This document shows positions 1-5,669 of a stretch of 6,347 bases of DNA, piece by piece. The notes beneath the pieces are model-generated. The model made no database searches and was not told where the DNA came from. It saw nothing but the letters and a program-made list of their open reading frames with translations. This DNA comes from an uncultured Faecalibacterium sp. (GTDB taxonomy: Bacteria; Bacillota; Clostridia; Oscillospirales; Ruminococcaceae), in the NCBI GenBank assembly GCA_937915335.1, contig CALDLZ010000159.1, positions 1 through 6,347 of the forward strand, in the 5' to 3' direction. The translations under genes and the position numbers were made by a program. The stretch's first letter is position 1; each line of letters starts with the position of its first letter.

Positions 1-689
1 CCAGCCACAACGTGGAGTCCCCCATGGCCAAAGGCTACGGCATGACCGAGGTCTCCTCGGCCGCCACTGCCGCTGCCGGCAAAACCAACAAGCCCGGCAG
101 TGTGGGCATCCCGCTGGCCAACACGCTGGTGTCCGTGTTCGAGCCGGGCACTGACAAGGAGCTGCCCATCGGCCAGCGCGGCGAGCTCTGCATCTCCGGT
201 CCCGGCACCATGAAAGGCTACTACAACAAGCCCGCCGAGACCGCCGCCATCCTCCGCACCCACCCCGATGGCCGGGTCTGGGTGCATACCGGCGACATCG
301 GCTATCTGGACGAGGACGGCTTTGTTTATCTGGACAGCCGCATCAAGCGTCTCATCATCCGGCACGATGGCTTCAAGGTATTCCCCTCCATGATCGAGAA
401 CGTGGTCAGCCAGCACCCCGCCGTGCACCAGTGCTCGGTGGTGGGCTGCACCGACAAGGATCATGTGCAGGGCCGGCTGCCCTTCGTCTACCTGGTGCTG
501 GAGCCGAATGCTGACATTCCCTCCAAACGCAGGCAGATCATCCGGGAGCTGCGCCAGCTCTGCGCCGAGGAGCTGCCTGAGTATGTCCAGCCTGTGGGCT
601 ACAAGGTCATCCCCGAAATGCCCCTGACGCTGGCTGCCAAATTTGATTATCGCAAGTTGGAAGAAGAGATCACTTCTCGCGATTATTAA
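1..689 (+). CDS. ANL-superfamily AMP-binding enzyme (acyl-CoA synthetase-like), C-terminal part, 5' truncated
   Basis: The frame is open to the left edge (codons from base 3 read S-H-N-V-E-S-P), so the 5' end lies outside the window; the GTG at 12 is an internal Val codon, not a start. Numbering from that codon, the adenylation core motifs are visible: GYGMTE (residues 8-13, motif A5), RGELCISG near 56-63, HTGD (92-95, A7) with the ribose-binding Asp95, and the hinge region LDSRIKRLI followed by DGFKVFPSMIE (107-129, A8). The C-terminal subdomain ends in PLTLAAKFDYRKL (204-216, A10), where Lys210 is the expected catalytic lysine of the adenylation half-reaction. Family members activate a carboxylate with ATP to an acyl-adenylate and usually pass it to CoA or a carrier thiol. 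The acid-selecting pocket lies mostly in the missing part, so the substrate cannot be named. The SGNH hydrolase gene starts 39 nt downstream and is probably in the same transcript. The family call is secure; acyl-CoA ligase versus another ANL activity is open. Confidence 0.88.
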   Translation, partial: SHNVESPMAKGYGMTEVSSAATAAAGKTNKPGSVGIPLANTLVSVFEPGTDKELPIGQRGELCISGPGTMKGYYNKPAETAAILRTHPDGRVWVHTGDIGYLDEDGFVYLDSRIKRLIIRHDGFKVFPSMIENVVSQHPAVHQCSVVGCTDKDHVQGRLPFVYLVLEPNADIPSKRRQIIRELRQLCAEELPEYVQPVGYKVIPEMPLTLAAKFDYRKLEEEITSRDY

Positions 690-728
690 GTAAAATATTA
701 CAAATCGGAAAGGAATCACTGGTACACC

Positions 729-1727
729 ATGAAGAAGAAACTCATTGGACTGGCACTTTCTGCCGTCATGCTGTTCTCTGCCCTGAGCGTCCCGGCCTTT
801 GCCGCCGCTCACGAGGAGACCACCACGGAGGAGGAGAACTGCTTTTTCTCTTCCTCTGACGAGACCGAAGAGGAGCCCAATTCCATCACCTACGTCGCCC
901 TGGGCGACAGCATCTGCTCCGGCATCGGCCTGATGAACGTTCAGTACTCCCACAACCTGATGGGCGTGGATGTCTCCTCCAATTTCAAGGGCTACCCTGA
1001 GACCTGCTATGTGGGCCAGGTAGCCAAGAGCCTGAACCTGGATACCGACCACGCCATCAACCTGGGCCTGCCCGGTGCCATGAGCAAGGATATGGTCGAG
1101 ATGGTCAAGACCGGCTCCATGGCCGAGATGAACATGCTGTCCGGCTGTCAGTACAACTACCCCGAGTTCATCGATTACATCAAGAGTGCTGACGTGATCT
1201 CCATCCAGCTGGGCTCCAACGATGCCTTTGTGCCCACCGTGGTCGCCTTTGGCGAGGCTACCGACTGGAAGAGCGAGGATCTGGCTTCCATCGTGCTGAG
1301 CGGCAACCTGCGCGGCGGCAACCAGGAAGCTGAGGACGCTCTGAACGAGAGCCTGAAGAAGCTCGACCTGACCCGCAGCGAGAAGGATGCCATCTGGAAC
1401 CTGTTCTTCTCCGGCATGAGCAAGATCTGTGAGGATGCCTACCCCGAGAGCACCAGCAATCTGCGCCAGATCGTGGAGACCGTCAAGGAGTTGAACCCCG
1501 ACGCTCAGATCCTGATCATCGGTGCCACCAACCCCGTTCCCCTGCTGCCCAGCTGGAGCAACTACTTCAATAAGCTGAACAGCTACGAGAAGCAGCTGGC
1601 CGAGGTCTACGGTGCTACCTACGTTGCCATTCCCTTCGCTCAGACCGAGCTGGATGGCCACCCCACTGTCTCCGGCCACAAGTACATTGCCGACAAGATC
1701 GTCAAGGCCATCAAGGCTGCGCAATAA
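729..1727 (+). CDS. Secreted SGNH/GDSL-family hydrolase (lipase/esterase-like)
   Basis: A 332-residue protein with a classic signal peptide: KKK at 2-4, a hydrophobic core at about 5-20, and a likely signal peptidase I site after AFA (Ala25). A short acidic, Thr/Ser/Glu-rich linker (about 28-52) separates it from the catalytic domain. SGNH blocks are visible: block I ALGDS with nucleophile Ser61; block II glycine in NLGLPGA (Gly113 or Gly116); block III GSND with Asn164; and block V with Asp309, His311 and Pro312, followed by GHKYIA. The family hydrolyses esters of lipids, acylated sugars or similar substrates; secretion points to an extracellular or cell-wall substrate, which cannot be named. 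About 65 residues after block III (170-235) vary in this family and may form a lid. The only ATG near the signal peptide is at 729. An AAAGGA at 709-714 sits about 14 nt upstream, a rather long spacing. There is no convincing promoter in the 39-nt gap, so cotranscription with the upstream gene is likely. A strong terminator follows. Confidence 0.85.
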   Translation: MKKKLIGLALSAVMLFSALSVPAFAAAHEETTTEEENCFFSSSDETEEEPNSITYVALGDSICSGIGLMNVQYSHNLMGVDVSSNFKGYPETCYVGQVAKSLNLDTDHAINLGLPGAMSKDMVEMVKTGSMAEMNMLSGCQYNYPEFIDYIKSADVISIQLGSNDAFVPTVVAFGEATDWKSEDLASIVLSGNLRGGNQEAEDALNESLKKLDLTRSEKDAIWNLFFSGMSKICEDAYPESTSNLRQIVETVKELNPDAQILIIGATNPVPLLPSWSNYFNKLNSYEKQLAEVYGATYVAIPFAQTELDGHPTVSGHKYIADKIVKAIKAAQ

Positions 1728-1741
1728 AAAAGAACAACCTT

Positions 1742-1791
1742 CTCCGTCACGCTGACGCATACCAGCTCCCCTCGAAAGGGGGAGCTTTTTT
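1742..1791 (+). repeat. Intergenic hairpin repeat, copy A
   Basis: The element begins with CTCCGTCA (1742-1749), continues with a short stem CGTCA-CGC-TGACG (1745-1757), and ends in a G/C-rich hairpin that serves as the terminator. A related element with the same order (CTCCGTCA, short stem with 3-nt loop, CC-rich hairpin) lies in opposite orientation at 1815-1858. The shared architecture suggests a dispersed intergenic repeat family. I recall similar elements in Faecalibacterium and relatives, but could not compare them here. Confidence 0.6.
1764..1791 (+). terminator. Intrinsic terminator of the ANL/SGNH transcript
   Basis: A perfect 8-bp stem, AGCTCCCC (1764-1771) with GGGGAGCT (1779-1786), has a 7-nt loop and is followed by a run of six T (1786-1791). 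It lies 36 nt after the stop codon of the SGNH hydrolase. It is also the 3' half of a larger intergenic repeat element (1742-1791). Confidence 0.85.
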
Positions 1792-1814
1792 GACGCCATA
1801 AAGTATAGCATCAA

Positions 1815-1858
1815 ACCTCTCCCTTTGGGAGAGGTGGCATTGCGAAGCAATGACGGAG
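1815..1858 (-). repeat. Intergenic hairpin repeat, copy B (inverted relative to copy A)
   Basis: Read on the minus strand, this starts CTCCGTCA (1858-1851), then forms a 6-bp stem CATTGC-TTC-GCAATG (1852-1838), then ACCTCTCCC-AAA-GGGAGAGGT, a perfect 9-bp hairpin (1835-1815). It matches copy A in order and in the outer motif; a 9-nt perfect inverted pair (1741-1749 with 1851-1859) could also bring the two copies together as one larger fold. It lies just downstream of gpsA. The T tract after the hairpin is only TTTG, so it could act as a weak terminator for gpsA at best. Confidence 0.55.
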
Positions 1859-1873
1859 AGGGTCGTCCCTCTC
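1856..1873. other. Small perfect stem-loop after gpsA
   Basis: GAGAGGG (1856-1862) pairs with CCCTCTC (1867-1873) around a TCGT loop. On the minus strand, a run of seven T (1877-1883) lies between the gpsA stop codon and this hairpin, that is, on the wrong side for a standard terminator. The hairpin abuts copy B of the repeat and may be part of that element. Confidence 0.45.
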
Positions 1874-1888
1874 TATAAAAAAACAATA

Positions 1889-2917
1889 TTACTTTTCGTA
1901 GCCCTGCGGCAGCTCATTCTTGGGGTCGCGATCCATCAGACTGCGGACAGCCTCGGCGGCGCTCATCCCCTTGTTGACGATGGCGTTTACCGTCTGGACG
2001 ATCGGCATTTCCACCTGATACTTGGCGGCCAGTTCCAGGGCGGCGGGCAGGGCGTTCATACCCTCGACCACCATGCCCACTTCCTTCACCGCCTGCTCCG
2101 GGGGCTCGCCCTTGCCGATCAGGATACCGGCCCGGTTGTTGCGGCTGTGCATACTGGTGGCGGTGACGATCAGATCGCCGATGCCAGCCAGACCCGCAAA
2201 GGTATGAACGTTACATCCCATGGCCACGCCCAGCCGGGCGATCTCGGCAATGCCGCGGGTGATAAGTGCGGCGCGGGCGTTGTCACCATAGCCCAGACCG
2301 GTGGAGATGCCCACACCCAGGGCGATAACATTCTTCATGGCACCGCTGAGCTCCACACCCTTGATATCGTCGTTGGTGTAGACGCGCATAACGTTGTTGG
2401 AGAATACCTTCTGCACATACTTTGCCGCTTCCATATCCCTGCTGGCCGAGACGATGGTGGTGGGCAGATCGACGGCCACCTCCTCGGCGTGGGTGGGGCC
2501 GCTCAGGGCCACCAGGCGCACATCCTTGGGGCCGCCCTCCTTGCCCAGCTCGTCGGCCAAGATCTCGGTCATGGTGTACAGGGTATCCTTCTCAATGCCC
2601 TTGGCAACGTCCACAATGATCTGACCGTCCGGCACAAAGGGCCGGGCCTTGGCGGCGGTGGAGCGCACGAACACCGACGGCACCGCGAACAGCAGGATGT
2701 CCCTGCCGGTGCAGACCTCCTCAATGCTCTTGGTGAACTGCATCTCAGCGGGAATGGTCATGCCCGGCAGGTTGGGGTGGACCCGGGTTGTGGAAAGGCT
2801 GTCGATCTCCTGCTCCAGCGCCGACCAGACGGTCACATCGTTGCCGCTTACGGTCAGCATCCGTGCCAGAGCCATGCCCCAGGTGCCCGCACCAAGAATA
2901 CCAATTTTATGTTTCAT
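1889..2917 (-). CDS. gpsA: NAD(P)-dependent glycerol-3-phosphate dehydrogenase
   Basis: GpsA reduces dihydroxyacetone phosphate to sn-glycerol-3-phosphate, the backbone precursor of membrane phospholipids, in the cytoplasm. The start at 2917 gives 342 residues, normal for the family. The Rossmann motif GILGAGTWG is at residues 6-14. FAVPS (77-81), DVAKGIE with Lys106, and LSGPTHAEEVA (138-148) form the cofactor and substrate region. The catalytic Lys195 lies in ELSGAMKNV. GIGDLIVT (245-252) and the substrate-binding SRNNRAG (258-264) follow. The frame also runs 34 codons further upstream, but that extension matches no GpsA sequence I know. The ATG at 2917 has GGAGG (2932-2928) 10 nt upstream, and the predicted transcription start (about 2994) lies downstream of the more distal ATG at 3019. 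The usual neighbours plsY and der are not seen on either side; the gene appears monocistronic. Confidence 0.96.
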   Translation of the reverse strand: MKHKIGILGAGTWGMALARMLTVSGNDVTVWSALEQEIDSLSTTRVHPNLPGMTIPAEMQFTKSIEEVCTGRDILLFAVPSVFVRSTAAKARPFVPDGQIIVDVAKGIEKDTLYTMTEILADELGKEGGPKDVRLVALSGPTHAEEVAVDLPTTIVSASRDMEAAKYVQKVFSNNVMRVYTNDDIKGVELSGAMKNVIALGVGISTGLGYGDNARAALITRGIAEIARLGVAMGCNVHTFAGLAGIGDLIVTATSMHSRNNRAGILIGKGEPPEQAVKEVGMVVEGMNALPAALELAAKYQVEMPIVQTVNAIVNKGMSAAEAVRSLMDRDPKNELPQGYEK

Positions 2918-2927
2918 TGTGCTTTGT

Positions 2928-2932
2928 CCTCC
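2928..2932 (-). promoter_or_regulatory. Ribosome binding site that fixes the gpsA start
   Basis: GGAGG on the minus strand lies 10 nt upstream of the ATG at 2917. It supports this start over the ATG at 3019, which would add 34 residues. Confidence 0.8.
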
Positions 2933-2938
2933 GTATAC

Positions 2939-2961
2939 ACCGGGTAGCCAGAGTGCCCGGT
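2939..2961 (-). other. gpsA leader stem-loop, proximal
   Basis: ACCGGG (2939-2944) pairs with CCCGGT (2956-2961) around an 11-nt loop. In the gpsA mRNA it would lie a few bases upstream of the ribosome binding site. No role is known. Confidence 0.45.
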
Positions 2962-2966
2962 CTGTT

Positions 2967-2987
2967 CCCCGCACATCCCGCGCGGGG
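2967..2987. other. gpsA leader stem-loop, distal
   Basis: CCCCGC (2967-2972) pairs with GCGGGG (2982-2987) around a 9-nt loop; the ten bases at 2977-2986 are also a perfect palindrome, CCCGCGCGGG. On the plus strand it is followed by CTTCTTTTATT, so it could stop plus-strand read-through. On the minus strand it lies close to the predicted start of the gpsA mRNA. Confidence 0.4.
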
Positions 2988-3000
2988 CTTCTTTTATTCC

Positions 3001-3029
3001 ATTTTACACGAAACATCACAGTGCGTCAA
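3001..3029 (-). promoter_or_regulatory. Predicted sigma-A promoter of gpsA
   Basis: On the minus strand, TTGACG (3029-3024) and TAAAAT (3006-3001) are separated by exactly 17 nt; each differs from the sigma-A/sigma-70 consensus at one position. Transcription would start near 2994, giving a leader of about 77 nt before the gpsA ATG. Confidence 0.7.
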
Positions 3030-3105
3030 CTCTTTGCCAGACTGCACAAAGTTAGCCTGTGTTTTTGCACCGTTTTGGCGATAGTGAAGGATTTTCACGA
3101 ATGGA

Positions 3106-3134
3106 TTGCACTTGTTCCCATTTCATGTTATAGT
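3106..3134 (+). promoter_or_regulatory. Predicted upstream promoter (P1) of the ABC importer operon
   Basis: TTGCAC (3106-3111) and TATAGT (3129-3134) are separated by 17 nt, with an extended -10 TG at 3126-3127. This is a good constitutive-type sigma-A promoter. Its transcript would start near 3141 and run through the second promoter before reaching the permease gene. Confidence 0.6.
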
Positions 3135-3162
3135 ATTTTGGTAGGAATTGTAGGATATGCCC

Positions 3163-3193
3163 TTGACTTAAACCATGGTTCAGGGTGTATCAT
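3163..3193 (+). promoter_or_regulatory. Predicted MerR-type promoter (P2) and operator of the ABC importer operon
   Basis: TTGACT (3163-3168) and TATCAT (3188-3193) are separated by 19 nt, a spacing too long for good unaided use by RNA polymerase but typical of promoters activated by MerR-family regulators. A dyad centred at 3175/3176 fills the spacer: AACCATGGTT (3171-3180) is a perfect palindrome, and over 3167-3184 seven of nine base pairs match. The dyad centre sits 12.5 nt from the first base of the -35, the same geometry I recall for the soxS promoter bound by SoxR. No merR-family gene is in the window, so the regulator and its ligand are unknown. Confidence 0.55.
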
Positions 3194-3234
3194 ATAGCTA
3201 TTCCACTGTTTTTTGTCAATAAGGAAGAGAAAAC

Positions 3235-3918
3235 ATGTTTGAAGCACTTCTTGCAAACCGCACGGTCAGCGTGCTGTGGGAAGCCCTGCCGCGCATCCTG
3301 ACGGCGGGCCTGACCATGACCATTCCCCTGACCCTGATCTCCTTCAGCCTCGCCATGGTCATCGCGGTGGCTGTCGCGCTGGTGCAGTACGCCAATGTGC
3401 CGGTGCTGCGCCAGATCGCCCGGTTCTACATCTGGGTCATCCGCGGCACCCCGCTGCTGGTACAGCTGTTCATCATCTTTTACGGCCTGCCCAGTCTGGG
3501 CATCATGCTGGATGCCTTCCCGGCTGCCATCATCGCCTTCGCCTTCAACGAAGGTGCCTACTGCGCCGAGACCATGCGCGGCGCGCTGGAAAGCGTACCG
3601 CAGGGTCAGCTGGAAGCCGGTTCCTGCGTGGGTATGACCTGGTGGCAGATCATGCGCCGCATCGTTCTGCCGCAGGCTCTGCGCACCGCCGTTCCCTCCC
3701 TGTCCAACTCCCTCATCAGCATGATCAAGGATACCTCTCTGGCATCCAATATCACGGTGGCGGAGCTGTTCATGGCCGGCCAGCGCGTGGCGGCACGCAC
3801 CTATATTTTCCTGCCCATCTACTGTGAGGTGGCCGTGGTCTACCTGCTGTTCTGCACCATCATCACCAAGCTGCAGGCGCTGGTGGAGCGGCAGCTGAAC
3901 GCCCACGGCTTCCAGTAA
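3235..3918 (+). CDS. Polar amino-acid ABC importer, permease subunit (HisM/GlnP/TcyB type)
   Basis: A 227-residue inner-membrane permease of the His/Glu/Gln/Arg/opine family, normal in length. Hydrophobic segments lie at about 21-50, 63-84, 96-108, 153-180 (less hydrophobic) and 191-213. The family signature RGTPLLVQLF spans 70-79. The cytoplasmic EAA loop, which docks onto the ATPase, is at about 127-146, beginning E-A-G with the conserved Gly133 and ending LP before Q-A. Only one permease gene is present, so the channel is probably a homodimer. An AAGGA (3221-3225) lies 9 nt before the ATG. The ATPase gene follows with a gap of 17 nt to its likely start, and the binding protein gene after that. 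Likely substrate: cystine or another polar amino acid, judged mainly from the binding protein. Confidence 0.93.
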   Translation: MFEALLANRTVSVLWEALPRILTAGLTMTIPLTLISFSLAMVIAVAVALVQYANVPVLRQIARFYIWVIRGTPLLVQLFIIFYGLPSLGIMLDAFPAAIIAFAFNEGAYCAETMRGALESVPQGQLEAGSCVGMTWWQIMRRIVLPQALRTAVPSLSNSLISMIKDTSLASNITVAELFMAGQRVAARTYIFLPIYCEVAVVYLLFCTIITKLQALVERQLNAHGFQ

Positions 3919-3919
3919 G

Positions 3920-3929
3920 AAAGGGGGTG
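3920..3929 (+). promoter_or_regulatory. Ribosome binding site that decides the ATPase start
   Basis: AAAGGGGGTG differs by one base from the full anti-Shine-Dalgarno complement AAAGGAGGTG. It ends 6 nt before the ATG at 3936. The in-frame GTG at 3927 overlaps it and so cannot be the start; the ATG at 3942 would be farther than optimal. Confidence 0.75.
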
Positions 3930-3935
3930 GAACGT

Positions 3936-4751
3936 ATGGCAATGTTAGAGATCAAAGATATCCACAAGACATTTTACACTTACGACGATAAGCCCCGTTT
4001 CCACATCGGGCCCTTCCCGCGCGGCAATGCCCGCAAGGTGGTCAGCGAGCTGCATGTCCTGAACGGCGTGGACCTGAGCGTGGAAAAGGGCGACGTTGTG
4101 GCCATTCTGGGCCCCTCCGGCTCCGGCAAGACCACCCTGCTGCGCTGTCTAAACTTTTTGGAGACCGCCGACAGCGGCACCCTGATCTTCGACGGCGAGA
4201 GCTTCGACTTGGGCAAGACCACCAAGGCCGACATCGCCCGGCTGCGCAAAAAGACGGCTTTTGTGTTCCAGAACTACAATTTGTTCCGGAACAAGACCGC
4301 CCTGCAGAATGTGACCGAGGGTCTGATCGTCGCCCGCAAGATTCCCAAAGAGCAGGCGGACGAGATCGGCAGGAAGATGCTGGAAAAGGTTGGTCTGGCC
4401 GACCGGGCCGATTACTACCCCCGCCAGCTTTCCGGCGGCCAGCAGCAGCGCGTGGCCATTGCCCGCGCCCTTGCCACTGACCCGGAGATCATCTACTTCG
4501 ACGAGCCCACCAGCGCCCTTGACCCGGAGCTGACCGGCGAGGTGCTCTCGGTCATGCGTCAGCTGGCCGAGGAGGGCATGACCATGCTGGTCGTCACCCA
4601 CGAGATGGGCTTTGCCCGCAACGTCTCCTCCAAGACCGTGTTCATGGAGAACGGCGTGGTGGTGGAGCAGGCCCCCTCTCACGAATTCTTTGCCGATCCC
4701 CGCGAGGAGCGCACCAGAGAGTTCCTGCGGAAAATTGAACATACCAACTGA
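3936..4751 (+). CDS. Polar amino-acid ABC importer, ATPase subunit (GlnQ/TcyC type)
   Basis: The cytoplasmic ATPase energises the importer. From the ATG at 3936 it has 271 residues; relatives are usually about 240-250. All catalytic elements are intact: Walker A GPSGSGKT (59-66, Lys65), Q-loop Gln112, signature LSGGQ (165-169), Walker B IIYFDE (185-190) with Glu190, D-loop SALD (193-196), and H-loop His222. The extra length is near the N terminus: between the first strand (LEIKDIHKTF, 4-13) and VLNGVDL (41-47) there are about 25 more residues than usual, rich in Arg, Lys, Pro and Gly. This part of the fold holds the aromatic A-loop that stacks on adenine, so its geometry may differ. The binding protein gene begins 13 nt after the stop codon. 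The N-terminal segment reads in frame with no sign of a frameshift. Confidence 0.93.
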   Translation: MAMLEIKDIHKTFYTYDDKPRFHIGPFPRGNARKVVSELHVLNGVDLSVEKGDVVAILGPSGSGKTTLLRCLNFLETADSGTLIFDGESFDLGKTTKADIARLRKKTAFVFQNYNLFRNKTALQNVTEGLIVARKIPKEQADEIGRKMLEKVGLADRADYYPRQLSGGQQQRVAIARALATDPEIIYFDEPTSALDPELTGEVLSVMRQLAEEGMTMLVVTHEMGFARNVSSKTVFMENGVVVEQAPSHEFFADPREERTREFLRKIEHTN

Positions 4752-4764
4752 AAGGATCTTACTT

Positions 4765-5616
4765 ATGAAGCGTAGAACTTTTATTTCGATGATGAGCGTC
4801 ATGGCCGCCGCCGGCGTGCTGACCCTGTCCGGCTGCTCCAACAGCAGCTCCTCCACCGCCGCAAGCGCCAGCGCGGCCTCTACCGCCGGTTCCTCTGCTG
4901 GTGACCAGCTGGCCACCATTCAGGCCAACGGCAAGCTGATCGTGGCTCTGGAGGGCGCATGGCAGCCCTGGAGCTACCACGACGAAAGCGACACCCTGGT
5001 GGGCTATGATGTCGAGGTCTCCCGCGCCATTGCTGAAAAGCTGGGCGTGGAGCCTGAGTACGTCGAGAGCGACTGGGACAGCCTGTTCGCCGGTCTGGAC
5101 GCAGGCCGCTTTGATATAGTCTGCAACGGTGTCGAGGTCACTGACGAGCGTGCCCTGACTTATGATTTCACCACTCCTTATGGCTACATCCACACCGCTC
5201 TGGCCGTTCGCAAGGACAACGACGAGATCAAGAGCTTTGAGGATCTGAAGGGCAAGACCACTGCCAACAGCCTGGCTTCCACCTATATGGAGCTGGCCGA
5301 GAGCTACGGCGCCACCGTGCAGGGCATCGACACCCTGGAGGAGACCATCCAGCTGCTGACAGCGGGCCGCATCGACGCCACCCTGAATGCCGACGTCTCC
5401 TTCTACGATTACCTCAACGTCCACCCGGACGCCGATTTCAAGATCGTGGCGCTGACGGAGGAAGCCTCTCACGTTGCCATCCCCCTGCGCAAGGGCGAGG
5501 AGACGGCCACCCTGCTGGAGGCCATCAACGCCGCCATCGACGAGCTGCGGGCCGAGGGCACCCTCACCGAGCTGAGTGAAAAATATTTCGGTCAGGATAT
5601 TTCTTCCGAGAACTAA
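4765..5616 (+). CDS. Amino-acid ABC importer, lipoprotein substrate-binding subunit (cystine-type candidate)
   Basis: A 283-residue family-3 solute-binding protein that captures the ligand outside the membrane. The lipoprotein signal has KRR (2-4), a hydrophobic stretch (about 6-20), and lipobox LSGC with Cys24 as the lipidated residue. A Ser/Ala-rich linker (25-46) tethers the two-lobed domain. The ligand region includes LEGAWQPWSYHDE (62-74), LVGYDVEVSRAIAEKLGV (78-95), WDSLFAGLDAGRFD (104-117), and TDERALTYDFTTPY (126-139), where Arg129 should bind the ligand carboxylate. The phrases GYDVEV...AIAEKLGV and AGLDAGRFD are close to what I know of cystine-binding proteins (TcyA/TcyJ/FliY), so cystine or a related sulfur amino acid is the favoured substrate; this is inference. 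The start at 4765 is fixed by the lipoprotein signal and by AAAGGA (4751-4756), 8 nt upstream. The frame is open back to 4612, but that stretch overlaps the ATPase and is not coding. It is the last gene of the operon and a terminator follows. Confidence 0.93.
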   Translation: MKRRTFISMMSVMAAAGVLTLSGCSNSSSSTAASASAASTAGSSAGDQLATIQANGKLIVALEGAWQPWSYHDESDTLVGYDVEVSRAIAEKLGVEPEYVESDWDSLFAGLDAGRFDIVCNGVEVTDERALTYDFTTPYGYIHTALAVRKDNDEIKSFEDLKGKTTANSLASTYMELAESYGATVQGIDTLEETIQLLTAGRIDATLNADVSFYDYLNVHPDADFKIVALTEEASHVAIPLRKGEETATLLEAINAAIDELRAEGTLTELSEKYFGQDISSEN

Positions 5617-5622
5617 CAAAGC

Positions 5623-5669
5623 GTAACAAGAAAAGCCATCTGCTCCGTTGCAGATGGCTTTTTTGTTAC
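5623..5669. terminator. Bidirectional terminator between the importer operon and the HD-GYP gene
   Basis: The core stem GCCATCTGC (5635-5643) pairs with GCAGATGGC (5650-5658) around a TCCGTT loop, flanked by AAAA (5631-5634) and a T run (5659-5664). An outer stem GTAACAA (5623-5629) with TTGTTAC (5663-5669) extends it. On the plus strand the six-T tail gives a strong terminator. On the minus strand the tail is TTTTCTTG, weaker but usable. The TAA of the minus-strand gene (5668-5666) lies within the outer arm. Confidence 0.85.

Noticed and set aside
668..696. Possible promoter just before the SGNH hydrolase gene (TAAAAT at 691-696)
   Set aside because: There is no acceptable -35 element at 16-18 nt upstream; the A+T-rich stretch is short and the gene is better explained by cotranscription.
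1850..2947. Long plus-strand open frame (365 codons) opposite gpsA
   Set aside because: It is the antisense shadow of gpsA: His/Gly/Gln-rich composition, no domain, no ribosome binding site, while the minus strand carries an unmistakable GpsA.
2918..3019. 34-codon N-terminal extension of gpsA to the ATG at 3019
   Set aside because: The ATG at 2917 has a well-placed GGAGG and begins directly before the Rossmann motif; the predicted promoter would start transcription downstream of 3019.
3190..3942. Minus-strand open frame of 250 codons opposite the permease
   Set aside because: It shadows the permease codons; its composition (His, Gln, Asp, Gly-rich) has no recognisable domain, and it would cross the importer's regulatory region.
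4612..4764. Extended start for the binding protein, overlapping the ATPase
   Set aside because: The added residues are Pro/Trp/Ser-rich read-through of the ATPase in another frame; the lipoprotein signal and ribosome binding site fix the start at 4765.
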